48,001 nucleotides of DNA from Patescibacteria group bacterium (GTDB lineage Bacteria > Patescibacteriota > Microgenomatia > Daviesbacterales > UBA10151), in assembly GCA_943356485.1 (NCBI GenBank), contig CALRFD010000004.1, forward strand, positions 61,920-109,920. The letters run 5' to 3'. This document shows positions 1 to 8,162 of the stretch, one piece after another (the stretch's first letter is position 1; every line of letters starts with the position of its first letter). Under the pieces are notes generated by a model, which saw nothing but the letters and a program-made list of their open reading frames with translations, was not told where the DNA came from and made no database searches. A program made the translations under genes and the position numbers.

Positions 1-224
<224 letters not shown>

Positions 225-776
225 ATGGAGCAACAAAATATTCAAAAAACATCAATAGAGGGTCTTTTAATTTTAAATAGACCAATTGCCGCAGATGAGA
301 GAGGTTTTTTTAGAGAACTGTTCCACAAAAACGAGCTGGAAGAAGCAGCAGGTTTTGCATTTAATGGAGTCCAGATGAATCATTCCCACTCTTTACCAGG
401 GGTAATTAGAGGTATTCATGCGGAGGCTTGGAATAAGATAATCTATCCGGTTTGCGGTGAGGTATTTATTGCAATCGTTGATATCAGACCAAACTCGCCG
501 ACTTTTTCAAAGGTAGAACAATTTATTATTAATGACGAAAATAGAATAGGGCTTTTTATATCAAATGGACTGGCAAATTCTTTATGTGTTATTGGAGAAA
601 GAGCGGTTGATTATATATATTTAGTAGATGCTTATTGGGATGGATCAGATACAAGAGCAATTGCCTGGGATGATCCTGATTTAGCTATTGATTGGCCAAC
701 AAAGAGCCCGATTTTATCGAAAAGAGATTTGCAGAACCCTAAACTACGCGATTTATTTCCGGAAAAATTCAAATGA
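225..776 (+). CDS. rmlC: dTDP-4-dehydrorhamnose 3,5-epimerase-like cupin (divergent RmlC)
   Basis: A 183-residue RmlC-family cupin. Seen: the entry motif DERGFFRELF (24-33), the substrate-pocket motif GVIRGIH (59-65) with Arg62 and the expected catalytic His65, Lys71, GEVFIAIVDIR (78-88), Tyr130/Tyr132 in the region of the catalytic Tyr, and AWDDPDLAIDWP (147-158) supplying the Asp that partners the His. Known: RmlC epimerises C3 and C5 of dTDP-4-keto-6-deoxyglucose in the cytosol. Odd: the usual HYQ after the epimerase motif is HAE, and the usual FAHGF is LANSL (116-120), with Asn118 where His is expected. It may therefore act on a related nucleotide sugar or be a single-carbon epimerase. 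It starts directly after the upstream TAA and overlaps rmlD by the ATGA at 773-776, so translation is probably coupled. Confidence 0.8.
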   Translation: MEQQNIQKTSIEGLLILNRPIAADERGFFRELFHKNELEEAAGFAFNGVQMNHSHSLPGVIRGIHAEAWNKIIYPVCGEVFIAIVDIRPNSPTFSKVEQFIINDENRIGLFISNGLANSLCVIGERAVDYIYLVDAYWDGSDTRAIAWDDPDLAIDWPTKSPILSKRDLQNPKLRDLFPEKFK

Positions 777-1669
777 GTAAAAAAATATTAGTTTTTGGCG
801 GTAGCGGTCTGGTGGGTTCAAAGTTTATTGAGATTTATAATAAAACTTTTGAAATGCTGTCGCCTTTAGCCTCTGAGGTTGATATCCTGGATAAAGAGCG
901 TCTTTTAAAAATCGTTAGCGAATTCAATCCTGACAGTATCATTAATTTTGCCGCCTATACAAACGTTGAAGAAGCGCAGAAACAAGTAGGTGATAAAAAC
1001 GGGATTTGTTTTCAGATAAATGCAGTTGGCGCAAAAAACATTGCCGAGGTCTGTAAAAATTTAAATAAGTATCTGGTGCATATTTCAACTGAATATGTTT
1101 TTGACGGGACAAAAGAAAACGCCCCTTACGTAGAAGAAGATAGCCCAAATCCGATTAACTGGTATGGTGATACTAAATACTCCGGTGAAAAATTTGTTTT
1201 AGAAAGTGGTGTAGGTGGGGCTATTGTCAGGATATCAATGCCTTATTCACCTTATTATGAATTAAAAAAAGATGTAGCCAGGTTTTTTTTAGAACAGCTT
1301 AAATCAGGTAATCCGATAGCGGCAATTGAAGATCAAAGAATAACCCCAACTTTGGTTGATGATATTGCAAATGCGCTAAATGTGATCGTAGAAAGAAAAG
1401 TTTTAGGGCTATATCATGTGAGCGCCAGAGACAGTGTTACTCCGTTAGAATTTGTCAAAACTATTGCAGAAACTTTTAATTTGGATTATAGAGCGCTAAG
1501 TTCCATAACTTTTGATGAATATAACAAAACAAAAACTGCAAAACTTTTAAAATATTCCTGGCTTAATCCCAGTAAATTTGAAAAAGAATTTGGAGAAGGG
1601 ATTCTGCATTCCGTAGAAGAGAATTTAATAACTTTTAAAAAAGCAGTTGACTCAAGGGCTAGTAATTAG
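773..1669 (+). CDS. rmlD: dTDP-4-dehydrorhamnose reductase
   Basis: A 298-residue extended short-chain dehydrogenase. Seen: the Rossmann glycine motif FGGSGLVGS (8-16), NFAAYTNVEEAQ (58-69) typical of RmlD, STEYVFDG (105-112), and the catalytic pair Y131-x3-K135 in WYGDTKYSGE. Known: RmlD uses NAD(P)H to reduce dTDP-4-keto-L-rhamnose to dTDP-L-rhamnose, the last step of the pathway, in the cytosol. The ATG overlaps the RmlC stop by four bases. Length and motif order are normal for the family. RmlA was not seen in the window and may lie upstream of base 1. Confidence 0.88.
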   Translation: MSKKILVFGGSGLVGSKFIEIYNKTFEMLSPLASEVDILDKERLLKIVSEFNPDSIINFAAYTNVEEAQKQVGDKNGICFQINAVGAKNIAEVCKNLNKYLVHISTEYVFDGTKENAPYVEEDSPNPINWYGDTKYSGEKFVLESGVGGAIVRISMPYSPYYELKKDVARFFLEQLKSGNPIAAIEDQRITPTLVDDIANALNVIVERKVLGLYHVSARDSVTPLEFVKTIAETFNLDYRALSSITFDEYNKTKTAKLLKYSWLNPSKFEKEFGEGILHSVEENLITFKKAVDSRASN

Positions 1670-1676
1670 ATATAGT
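1647..1676 (+). promoter_or_regulatory. Promoter of gmd
   Basis: TTGACT (1647-1652), 18-base spacer, TATAGT (1671-1676). It overlaps the end of rmlD and would start transcription near 1683, about 31 bases before the gmd ATG. Matches are 5/6 to the -35 and 5/6 to the -10 consensus. Confidence 0.5.
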
Positions 1677-1713
1677 AATCAGAGCTTTTGATTTTAAGTT
1701 CTTAAACACAACT

Positions 1714-2730
1714 ATGGCAAACAAAAAAAGGGCATTTATAACTGGAATATCAGGACAAGATGGATCTTATCTTACAGAATTTTTGTTAGATAAAGGATAT
1801 GAAGTTGCCGGACTAATGCGGAGAAATGCAGTATCGGAGTTGGGTAATATTTCAAAAATCAGAGAGGAGATAAAACTTTATTATGGTGATCTGCAATCTC
1901 CTGAATCAATAGCCTTAGCGCTGTATGATTTTAAGCCGGATGAAATTTATAACTTGGCATCAATGTCTTCTCCCCTAGGCTCTTTTATGGACAGGGTTGG
2001 ATCTATCATGATTACAGGAGTTGGAGCTTTGCATGTTTTTGACAGGGCAAAACAAATAGTTCCTGAGGCAAAAGTATATCAGGCTTCTACTTCTGAAATG
2101 TTTGGCGCCCCAACTCAAATTCCACAAAATGAGCAAACACCTTTGGCTCCGGCAAATCCTTACGCTGCTGCTAAGGAATACGCGCACAGGATGGCGATAA
2201 TCTCTAGAAAAGACAGTAAACAACCCCAATTTATTGCCTGTGGAATTCTTTTTAATCATGAAAGCCCAAGGCGAGGATTAAATTTTGTTACCAGAAAAAT
2301 TAGCGCAGCAGTTGCCTGTATTAAAAACGGTAAAACGCATGAGGTTCCTTTAAATGAGATAGGAGATCCTATTGTAAAAAATGGGAAATTAACTCTGGGA
2401 GATTTAGACGCAAAAAGGGATTGGGGATATGCTCCTGATTACATAAAGGCGATGTGGCTTATGCTGCAGCAAGAGAGGGCAGATGACTTTGTCATTGCAA
2501 CAGGCGAGATTCATACAGTGAGGGAATTTGTAGAAGAAGCATTTGCTGTAGTAGGATTAAACTGGAAAGATTATGTCCAAACAAATGCCAGTTTTATCCC
2601 CCCTGTGCAAACAGGTCCATTACTTGGAGATCCGGCTAAAGCAAAAAAAGTTTTAAATTGGGAAGCAGAGACAAAATTTAAAGAGTTAGTTAAGATAATG
2701 GTTCACTCAGACCTGGCAAAATTCTCCTAA
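1714..2730 (+). CDS. gmd: GDP-mannose 4,6-dehydratase family protein
   Basis: A 338-residue extended SDR. Seen: ITGISGQDGSYL (9-20) with the GxxGxxG nucleotide motif in the form typical of GMD, STSEMFG (125-131) supplying the catalytic Thr and Glu, Y150-x3-K154 in NPYAAAKEYAH, FNHESPRRG (180-188), and GDLDAKRDWGYAPDY (229-243), a GMD signature. Known: GMD converts GDP-D-mannose to GDP-4-keto-6-deoxymannose, precursor of GDP-L-fucose, GDP-D-rhamnose and related sugars. Odd: the C-terminal RPxEVD segment is replaced by FIPPVQTGP (294-302), although LLGDPAKAKKVL follows as usual; substrate details could differ. No partner reductase or fucose synthase is visible in the window. It has its own promoter and sits 44 bases after rmlD. 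Confidence 0.82.
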   Translation: MANKKRAFITGISGQDGSYLTEFLLDKGYEVAGLMRRNAVSELGNISKIREEIKLYYGDLQSPESIALALYDFKPDEIYNLASMSSPLGSFMDRVGSIMITGVGALHVFDRAKQIVPEAKVYQASTSEMFGAPTQIPQNEQTPLAPANPYAAAKEYAHRMAIISRKDSKQPQFIACGILFNHESPRRGLNFVTRKISAAVACIKNGKTHEVPLNEIGDPIVKNGKLTLGDLDAKRDWGYAPDYIKAMWLMLQQERADDFVIATGEIHTVREFVEEAFAVVGLNWKDYVQTNASFIPPVQTGPLLGDPAKAKKVLNWEAETKFKELVKIMVHSDLAKFS

Positions 2731-2733
2731 TTC

Positions 2734-2763
2734 TTGTCAAACCTAATCCATTTAGAATATACT
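2734..2763 (+). promoter_or_regulatory. Promoter of the GT2-GtrA gene
   Basis: TTGTCA (2734-2739), 18-base spacer, TATACT (2758-2763). The predicted start site is near 2770 and the ATG is at 2772, so the transcript would be essentially leaderless. Both hexamers match 5/6. Confidence 0.6.
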
Positions 2764-2771
2764 CGAACAAT

Positions 2772-3956
2772 ATGAAAAAAGTTAGCGTAGTTTTGCCAAC
2801 CTTTAATGAGAAGGCGAATATTGAAGCAACAATAAGAAAAGTATTTGATCAGGAAGAGAACCTTCCGGGTTGGGAGATACATATTATAATTGCAGATGAT
2901 ATCAGGTCTTCCGACGATCTGGAAAAAGTTGTTAAAAATATAATTCAAAAAAATAAAAGAGTTCATTTTCTCAAAGTAGAGCCAGGATTAGGAGTTGGTT
3001 TAATAGAAGGACATAGATATGCTTTGGAAAAATTGCACCCGGATGTTTTGGCTCAACTGGATGCGGATGGGCAAGTGGTGCCGGATGTTTTGGTTAGGCT
3101 GGTTAATACTATTAGTGAAGGCTATACTTTAGCAATTGGTTCCAGGTTTGTCTCCGGAGGGAAAAATCAACTATCCCTTGCCAGAAGAATTTTTTCTTAT
3201 GGGGCATCTATTATATGTAGAGTTTTAATCGGACCCTGGGATATAAAAGAAGTTACAAATTCAGCTAGAGCTTTTACACCCGAACTTTTCAAAAAGATTA
3301 ATTTAAACAGGCTGCCCTGGAGAGAAAGAACCTTCATAGTCCAGCCAGCATTTTTACATGAAGCAATCTTAGCCGGAGCAAAGTATAAAGAAGTACCACT
3401 TATATTTAAAAACCGCCTAGAAGGATATTCAAAAAATAAAGTTTTTAACTACACTTATGATGTAATAAGTTATTGTCTGGATGTTAGATTACATCAGCTG
3501 GGACTTAATCTTCCCATATATAAGTTTTCCAGAAAAGCAAAGACTTTTGTTAAGTTTAGCCTGGTTGGAGTAGTCGGAACAGTAGTTGATTTTGTATTCT
3601 ATAAACTTTTTATTAATTATTTTAATATCCCCCCGGCTAGCGCAAAAGGGTTTTCAGCAGAAGTGGCTATAATCAACAATTTTTTCCTGAACAATTACTG
3701 GACTTTTAAATATAGAAAAACTAAGGCGAATTTATGGCAGAAATTAGGACTGTTTAATTTAGTAGGACTTGGAGGGTTAATAATTGGTGTGCTAATTGTT
3801 AAGTTCTTACATACCATATATGGAGATGGGTTTATAAATATTTTTGGCAGGCCAATTGCTTACAATAATTTTTATTTCTTTCTAACAATTCCCCCGGTTA
3901 TGGTTTGGAATTTTACGGTTAACCACTTTGTTACCTTCAGACACCAGGAAGATTAG
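2772..3956 (+). CDS. GT2 glycosyltransferase fused to GtrA-like membrane domain
   Basis: A 394-residue two-part protein. Residues 1-240 are a GT2 fold of the dolichyl-phosphate-mannose synthase type: VVLPTFNE (6-13), LDADGQ (96-101) with the metal-binding DxD, and GSRFVSGG (123-130). Residues about 258-390 form a GtrA-like membrane domain with four hydrophobic segments, an NNFFLNNYWTF motif (302-312) and NHFVTFR near the end. Known: GT2 enzymes of this type move sugar from a nucleotide sugar to polyprenyl phosphate; GtrA proteins are thought to help flip the product. The fusion suggests one protein makes and presents the lipid-linked sugar. Odd: the usual DDGSxD nucleotide motif reads ADDIRSSD (41-48). 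The stop overlaps the stop of the converging minus-strand gene by four bases. Confidence 0.82.
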   Translation: MKKVSVVLPTFNEKANIEATIRKVFDQEENLPGWEIHIIIADDIRSSDDLEKVVKNIIQKNKRVHFLKVEPGLGVGLIEGHRYALEKLHPDVLAQLDADGQVVPDVLVRLVNTISEGYTLAIGSRFVSGGKNQLSLARRIFSYGASIICRVLIGPWDIKEVTNSARAFTPELFKKINLNRLPWRERTFIVQPAFLHEAILAGAKYKEVPLIFKNRLEGYSKNKVFNYTYDVISYCLDVRLHQLGLNLPIYKFSRKAKTFVKFSLVGVVGTVVDFVFYKLFINYFNIPPASAKGFSAEVAIINNFFLNNYWTFKYRKTKANLWQKLGLFNLVGLGGLIIGVLIVKFLHTIYGDGFINIFGRPIAYNNFYFFLTIPPVMVWNFTVNHFVTFRHQED

Positions 3957-5122
3957 TTAAACAGTCCAATGTTTGGAATTGGGGCGGTGTTTTCTAATAG
4001 AAAATTTTGGGTATATAAATAGATTGCCAGAGATAAGATTATCAAGATAATTTTGAATTCCCGGCTCACCAATACTTTTTCAAAAGCTATTAAAAGAAAT
4101 GGGAAAATTGGTAGGGTATATCTACTGATGTCACGGTGTGCAACTAAAGTTGAGGCGAAAAGATATGTCAGGACAAAAAAAGCCAAAGGATATAGTTTTT
4201 GTTTTAGAAGATATAAACCTCCTAAGAATCCCAGAATAAATATATAGATTATATCTTCCAGCCAAATCTCACCCACCCAAAATTGGTGTTTGTTAAAAAC
4301 CTGAAAGGGCGGAAACATCAGGTGAATATTATCGCCGGAGTGAAAATATGCAAAGAAATCCCCAAACGCAAGTGAATAAAGATAAAATACTGCCAAAAGT
4401 CCAAGGGGAATAAGGGCTAAGGGGAAATATTTTAGATGATTAAAAAGAGCTTTTTTAAATCCGATTATTTTAGATTGTAAATAGAACTGGTAGTGGATAT
4501 ATAAAGCCAGGCTAATAAAAAGCAGGATTCCTGGTGGCCGGGTAATTTGTGCCAATAATCCAAAAAATGCAGATAAGCAGATAAAAATAAATCGGGATTT
4601 TTTTTCATACTTTAGAAAAAAGTAAAGAGCAGCGATCACAAAGAAGATAAAAACAGGTTCGGCCGAACCAATTGAGTGAACAATTACCCACCTGGCAGGT
4701 AAGATTAGAAAAATTATCGACAGAAATAGAGGGTTACTGCTTAATTTAAAATCTCTAACTAAAAAATAAAATGCCCAACAAGAAAATATAGTAAAAGCCA
4801 AAGACACAACCAGCATCGATTTTAAAAATCCAAATAGTGGAGCAAGAAAGAGAATTAGTGAAGCATATCCTGGAAAATGAGCAGCATAGTAGCTCGCAGA
4901 TAGAGATTGAGGAATTTTAGCAATCAAGGAAGGGTTATAAAAAGTTTTAGCGATAGTAATATACTCAATCCCATCAAAATTCCGATAAATTGATGTAAAT
5001 CCCTGGCTAAAGTCCAATCCCCAGAAGTTGGGAATTCTGAGTATATGCGGCAGCCAAATTAAAGAAGTTAAAATAAATGTAAATAGTGCCAGCAAGCTTA
5101 GATCTTTTAAAGTTTTACTCAT
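3953..5122 (-). CDS. PIG-V-like polytopic membrane glycosyltransferase (putative)
   Basis: A 389-residue protein with about ten hydrophobic segments. Residues 48-58, NFDGIEYITIA, resemble the first extracytoplasmic loop of PIG-V/Gpi18-like GT-C mannosyltransferases, in which an Asp in this loop is catalytic; Asp50 would be the candidate. FPGY (about 84-87) fits the same loop. The gene at 46071-47234 carries a very similar loop (NFDGEHYLSIA), so the two are probably paralogs. It is one of only two minus-strand genes in the window. Its -10 TATGAT ends seven bases before the ATG, suggesting a leaderless message. Sugar and acceptor are unknown. Confidence 0.65.
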   Translation of the reverse strand: MSKTLKDLSLLALFTFILTSLIWLPHILRIPNFWGLDFSQGFTSIYRNFDGIEYITIAKTFYNPSLIAKIPQSLSASYYAAHFPGYASLILFLAPLFGFLKSMLVVSLAFTIFSCWAFYFLVRDFKLSSNPLFLSIIFLILPARWVIVHSIGSAEPVFIFFVIAALYFFLKYEKKSRFIFICLSAFFGLLAQITRPPGILLFISLALYIHYQFYLQSKIIGFKKALFNHLKYFPLALIPLGLLAVFYLYSLAFGDFFAYFHSGDNIHLMFPPFQVFNKHQFWVGEIWLEDIIYIFILGFLGGLYLLKQKLYPLAFFVLTYLFASTLVAHRDISRYTLPIFPFLLIAFEKVLVSREFKIILIILSLAIYLYTQNFLLENTAPIPNIGLFN

Positions 5123-5128
5123 ACTAAA

Positions 5129-5134
5129 ATCATA
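5129..5134 (-). promoter_or_regulatory. -10 element of the minus-strand PIG-V-like gene
   Basis: TATGAT on the minus strand (5134 to 5129). The predicted start would coincide with the ATG at 5122. No convincing -35 is visible. The element lies in the 59-base gap between divergent genes. Confidence 0.4.
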
Positions 5135-5151
5135 GCAGAAAGTAAGCTAGG

Positions 5152-5174
5152 TATGCTACACTTTGTAAAAGGAA
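5152..5174 (+). promoter_or_regulatory. -10 element and ribosome binding site of the GT2-GT39 fusion gene
   Basis: TATGCT (5152-5157) is a possible -10, and AAAAGGAA (5167-5174) lies eight bases before the ATG at 5182. This is one of the few clear Shine-Dalgarno sequences in the window and supports the chosen start. No clear -35 was found. Confidence 0.4.
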
Positions 5175-5181
5175 TTCTTAG

Positions 5182-7368
5182 ATGAAAATTAACCAGTTAT
5201 CTGTTTTTTTCCCACTTGTGAATGAAGAAGGAAATGTTGAAACGATTGTAAAAAAAGCAGTTGAGGTTTTAGAGAGCCTTAATTTTGAATATGAGATCAT
5301 TTTGATAAACGATGGATCTAAAGACAGTACAGGTCAAGTAATAGAAAAAATTGCCCAGGGAAACCCTTTAATAAAGGTGATAAATCATCCGAGTAATTTA
5401 GGCTACGGAGAGGCCTTGAAATCCGGTTTTTACAGTGCAAGATACGATACAATTGTTTATACTGATGGAGACGGGCAATTTGATTTCTCCGAAGTTACAA
5501 AGTTTTTAGACAAAATTAATGATTATGATGTAATAATCGGCTACAGGATTAAAAGACAGGATCCTTTTTTTAGAATTCTATTTAAAGAAGGTTGGAAATT
5601 GTCACTCTTTGCTTTTTTTAGGTTGACTTTAAAAGATGTAGATTGCGGATTTAAGATGGTAAAAAGATCGGTTTTAGAAAAAATTCCGCATTTGCAGTCA
5701 CAAAGAGGGGCAATGATAAATGCAGAATTAGTAATTAAAGCTAAAAAGGCCGGGTTTAAGATAGGACAGGTTGGAGTAAATCATTATCCCAGGCTATCAG
5801 GAAAGCCTACTGGTGCAAATATCAAGGTGATAATTAAATCATTTTTGGATTTGATCCGTCTTTGGTGGGAATTAAAAGTTGAAAAAAAGTATTTTCTGGG
5901 ATTTTTATTTGTACTTGTCTTAGCTGCATTTTTCCGGTTTTATAAAATAGATCAGTATATGATTTTTTTGGGAGATGAAGGCAGAGATGCAGAGGTAGTT
6001 AAAGCTATGGTTGATGTACGCCATTTTCCCTTAATCGGTCCGCCTACCTCTGTCGGGAATATTTATTTAGGCCCGCTTTATTACTATATGATGTTTTTGT
6101 CAATGGTATTTTTTGGGCTTAGTCCGGTAGCCCCCTCGATCATGGTAGCAATGATTGGAGTTTTAACCGTGGCCTTAATTTATTACCTGGGTAAAAATTT
6201 CTTCAGCAGAAAGTCCGGTCTAATTGCCGCTTTTTTATACGCCATCTCTCCGGTGACTATATCTTACTCAAATTTTTCCTGGAATCCTAATCCCTTACCT
6301 TTTTTTGCACTGCTGAGTGTGTTTGGTTTATATAAAATTCATAAAAGCGGTAATTTTTTCTGGCTGATTTTAACTGCAATCTCACTGGCAGCCAGTTTGC
6401 AGATGCATTATCTGGCTCTGATTTTGATTCCAATTATTGTTATTTTGTTTAATGATGTCTTGTATAAATGGCATCAAAAAAAGTTGCATAAAAATTTAAT
6501 CTTGGGAGTTGTCTTATCGCTTGCTGCATTTTTAATCCTGATGTCGCCTTTGTTTTGGTTTGATTTAAGACATGATTTTTTAAACTTAAAAGGAGCACTG
6601 TATCTTTTCTTTGCAACTAATACTCTGAAGGGGAATATTTTTTATAATCTGGCAAAGATCCCTCAACTATTTAACTATAATTTAATCGGTAGATATATAG
6701 CAGGCCAAAATACCTATCTTGAGCTAGTTATTTCTATCTTAATTTTATTCTCTATTATCAGGATGATCTATAAAAGAGTTACTGAGCGGATTTTGGATTG
6801 GCCGGTTATGGCTTTAGGAGTGTGGCTTTTTGTAGGACTAATTGGAGTTTCTTTTTATCAGGCCGAAGTTTATGATCATTATTTGGGCTTTTTAAACCCT
6901 GTGCCATTTTTACTACTGGGATCAATAGCCTCGATTAAACTGCAAAAAAAATATCAGAATATATTTAATATCTTCCTTTTGGTTTTAGTTTTGACTCTGG
7001 CGCTAGTTAATTTACAAAAAAACCCTCTATTGGTACCTGCGCAAAATCAGTTAAAGAAAACGCAATTGATTGCTAAATTTATTATTGAAAAATCAGGCCG
7101 GCAAGACTTTAATTTTGCCCTGATTGCTAAAAGTAATTATGACTCAGCTTATCAGTTCTACCTAGATCTATACGGGCATAAACCAAAACAAGTGCCAAAG
7201 GATAAAACCGGACAACTCTTTGTAGTTTGTGAGGATCAAGTTTGTGATCCAACTCACAGCGCAAAATATGAAGTGGCAGCTTTTGGCTACTCCAAAATTA
7301 ATTGGATGGTAGAGTATAAAGGCGTTAAAATATATAGATTAGTTCCAAATCCTGGAGGTCATCCGTAG
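5182..7368 (+). CDS. Fused polyprenyl-phosphate sugar synthase (GT2) and GT39 transferase
   Basis: A 728-residue fusion. Residues 1-230 are a DPM1-like GT2: FFPLVNEEGN (9-18), INDGSKDST (42-50), YTDGDGQFD (93-101) with the DxD, and DVDCGFK (152-158). From about residue 236 the protein becomes a polytopic GT-C enzyme of the GT39/ArnT type: a first membrane segment, then LGDEGRDAE (263-271) with the catalytic-type Asp265-Glu266, GPLYYY (297-302), and about eleven more hydrophobic segments, ending in a short extracytoplasmic tail. Known: GT2 enzymes load sugar onto polyprenyl phosphate, and GT39 enzymes spend that donor outside the membrane. Inference: one protein makes and uses its own donor. 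A clear Shine-Dalgarno sequence precedes the ATG. The next gene starts 38 bases later. Confidence 0.85.
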   Translation: MKINQLSVFFPLVNEEGNVETIVKKAVEVLESLNFEYEIILINDGSKDSTGQVIEKIAQGNPLIKVINHPSNLGYGEALKSGFYSARYDTIVYTDGDGQFDFSEVTKFLDKINDYDVIIGYRIKRQDPFFRILFKEGWKLSLFAFFRLTLKDVDCGFKMVKRSVLEKIPHLQSQRGAMINAELVIKAKKAGFKIGQVGVNHYPRLSGKPTGANIKVIIKSFLDLIRLWWELKVEKKYFLGFLFVLVLAAFFRFYKIDQYMIFLGDEGRDAEVVKAMVDVRHFPLIGPPTSVGNIYLGPLYYYMMFLSMVFFGLSPVAPSIMVAMIGVLTVALIYYLGKNFFSRKSGLIAAFLYAISPVTISYSNFSWNPNPLPFFALLSVFGLYKIHKSGNFFWLILTAISLAASLQMHYLALILIPIIVILFNDVLYKWHQKKLHKNLILGVVLSLAAFLILMSPLFWFDLRHDFLNLKGALYLFFATNTLKGNIFYNLAKIPQLFNYNLIGRYIAGQNTYLELVISILILFSIIRMIYKRVTERILDWPVMALGVWLFVGLIGVSFYQAEVYDHYLGFLNPVPFLLLGSIASIKLQKKYQNIFNIFLLVLVLTLALVNLQKNPLLVPAQNQLKKTQLIAKFIIEKSGRQDFNFALIAKSNYDSAYQFYLDLYGHKPKQVPKDKTGQLFVVCEDQVCDPTHSAKYEVAAFGYSKINWMVEYKGVKIYRLVPNPGGHP

Positions 7369-7394
7369 ACTAAAAGGCTCGATTGGGTTAAAAT
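7366..7394 (+). promoter_or_regulatory. Promoter of the ALG5-like GT2 gene
   Basis: TAGACT (7366-7371, overlapping the stop of the fusion gene), 17-base spacer, TAAAAT (7389-7394). Predicted start near 7401, six bases before the ATG at 7407. Confidence 0.4.
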
Positions 7395-7406
7395 ATTTAG
7401 ACTAAA

Positions 7407-8162
7407 ATGATCAAATTATCAGTTGTTATCCCATCGTTTAATGAGGAAAAAAATTTAAAAAAGGGAGTTCTGGAAGAGATAAATAACTATCTTCAGGTAA
7501 GTAAGATCAGCTACGAGGTAATTATTGTAGATGATGGCTCCTTTGATTTATCTGTGGAAATTGTTAAAGAATTTATTTTAAAAAATAGAAATTTTAAACT
7601 GATACAAAACAAACACGGAGGTAAAGCCATTGCTGTCATGACTGGAATGCTAAAGTCACAAGGAGAGATTGTGTTATTTACCGATATGGATCAGGCCACC
7701 CCGATTAATCAACTGGATAAATTCTTACCCAAGTTTTCCGCCAAGGGAGGATCAGCCTCTGGTTGGGATATTGTAATTGGTTCAAGGCAGGGTAGAAGGG
7801 GTGCGCCGATAATCCGTAAAATATCCGCCTGGGGTTTTTCTTTTTTACGGCGGATAATTTTAGGATTACCCTTCAAAGATACTCAATGCGGCTTTAAAGC
7901 ATTTAACAAAAAATCAATTGAGAAAATAATCCCCAGAATAAAAAGTGAGTGGGGAGTATTGCACTCCAAGGGTGGAGCAGTGAACGCCGGGTTTGATGTA
8001 GAGCTTTTATATCTGGCTAAAAAATACGGCTTTAAAATTGCCGAAGTAGGGGTTGAGTGGAACTATGTAGATACAGAAAGAGTGCAGGTAATTAAAGACG
8101 CACTGGCTGCAATTTATGATATGCTAAGAATAAGGATTAATGATTTTAAGGGAAAATATTAA
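7407..8162 (+). CDS. GT2 glycosyltransferase, dolichyl-phosphate glucosyltransferase (ALG5)-like
   Basis: A 251-residue GT2 protein. Seen: VVIPSFNEE (6-14), VDDGSFD (41-47), KHGGKA (69-74), TDMDQATPI (92-100) with the ALG5-type extension of the DxD motif, GSRQGRRGAP (125-134), and DTQCGFKAF (158-166). Known: such enzymes transfer glucose or another hexose from a nucleotide sugar to a polyprenyl phosphate at the cytosolic membrane face. Unlike eukaryotic ALG5 there is no obvious N-terminal membrane anchor. It would supply donor for the GT39 enzymes nearby. The stop is immediately followed by the GTG of the next small gene, suggesting co-transcription. Confidence 0.82.
   Translation: MIKLSVVIPSFNEEKNLKKGVLEEINNYLQVSKISYEVIIVDDGSFDLSVEIVKEFILKNRNFKLIQNKHGGKAIAVMTGMLKSQGEIVLFTDMDQATPINQLDKFLPKFSAKGGSASGWDIVIGSRQGRRGAPIIRKISAWGFSFLRRIILGLPFKDTQCGFKAFNKKSIEKIIPRIKSEWGVLHSKGGAVNAGFDVELLYLAKKYGFKIAEVGVEWNYVDTERVQVIKDALAAIYDMLRIRINDFKGKY

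Noticed and set aside
774..776. Possible recoding of TGA (as in Gracilibacteria/SR1)
   Set aside because: TGA ends several genes at the expected family length and at tight gene junctions, and I saw no family motif that continues through a TGA.
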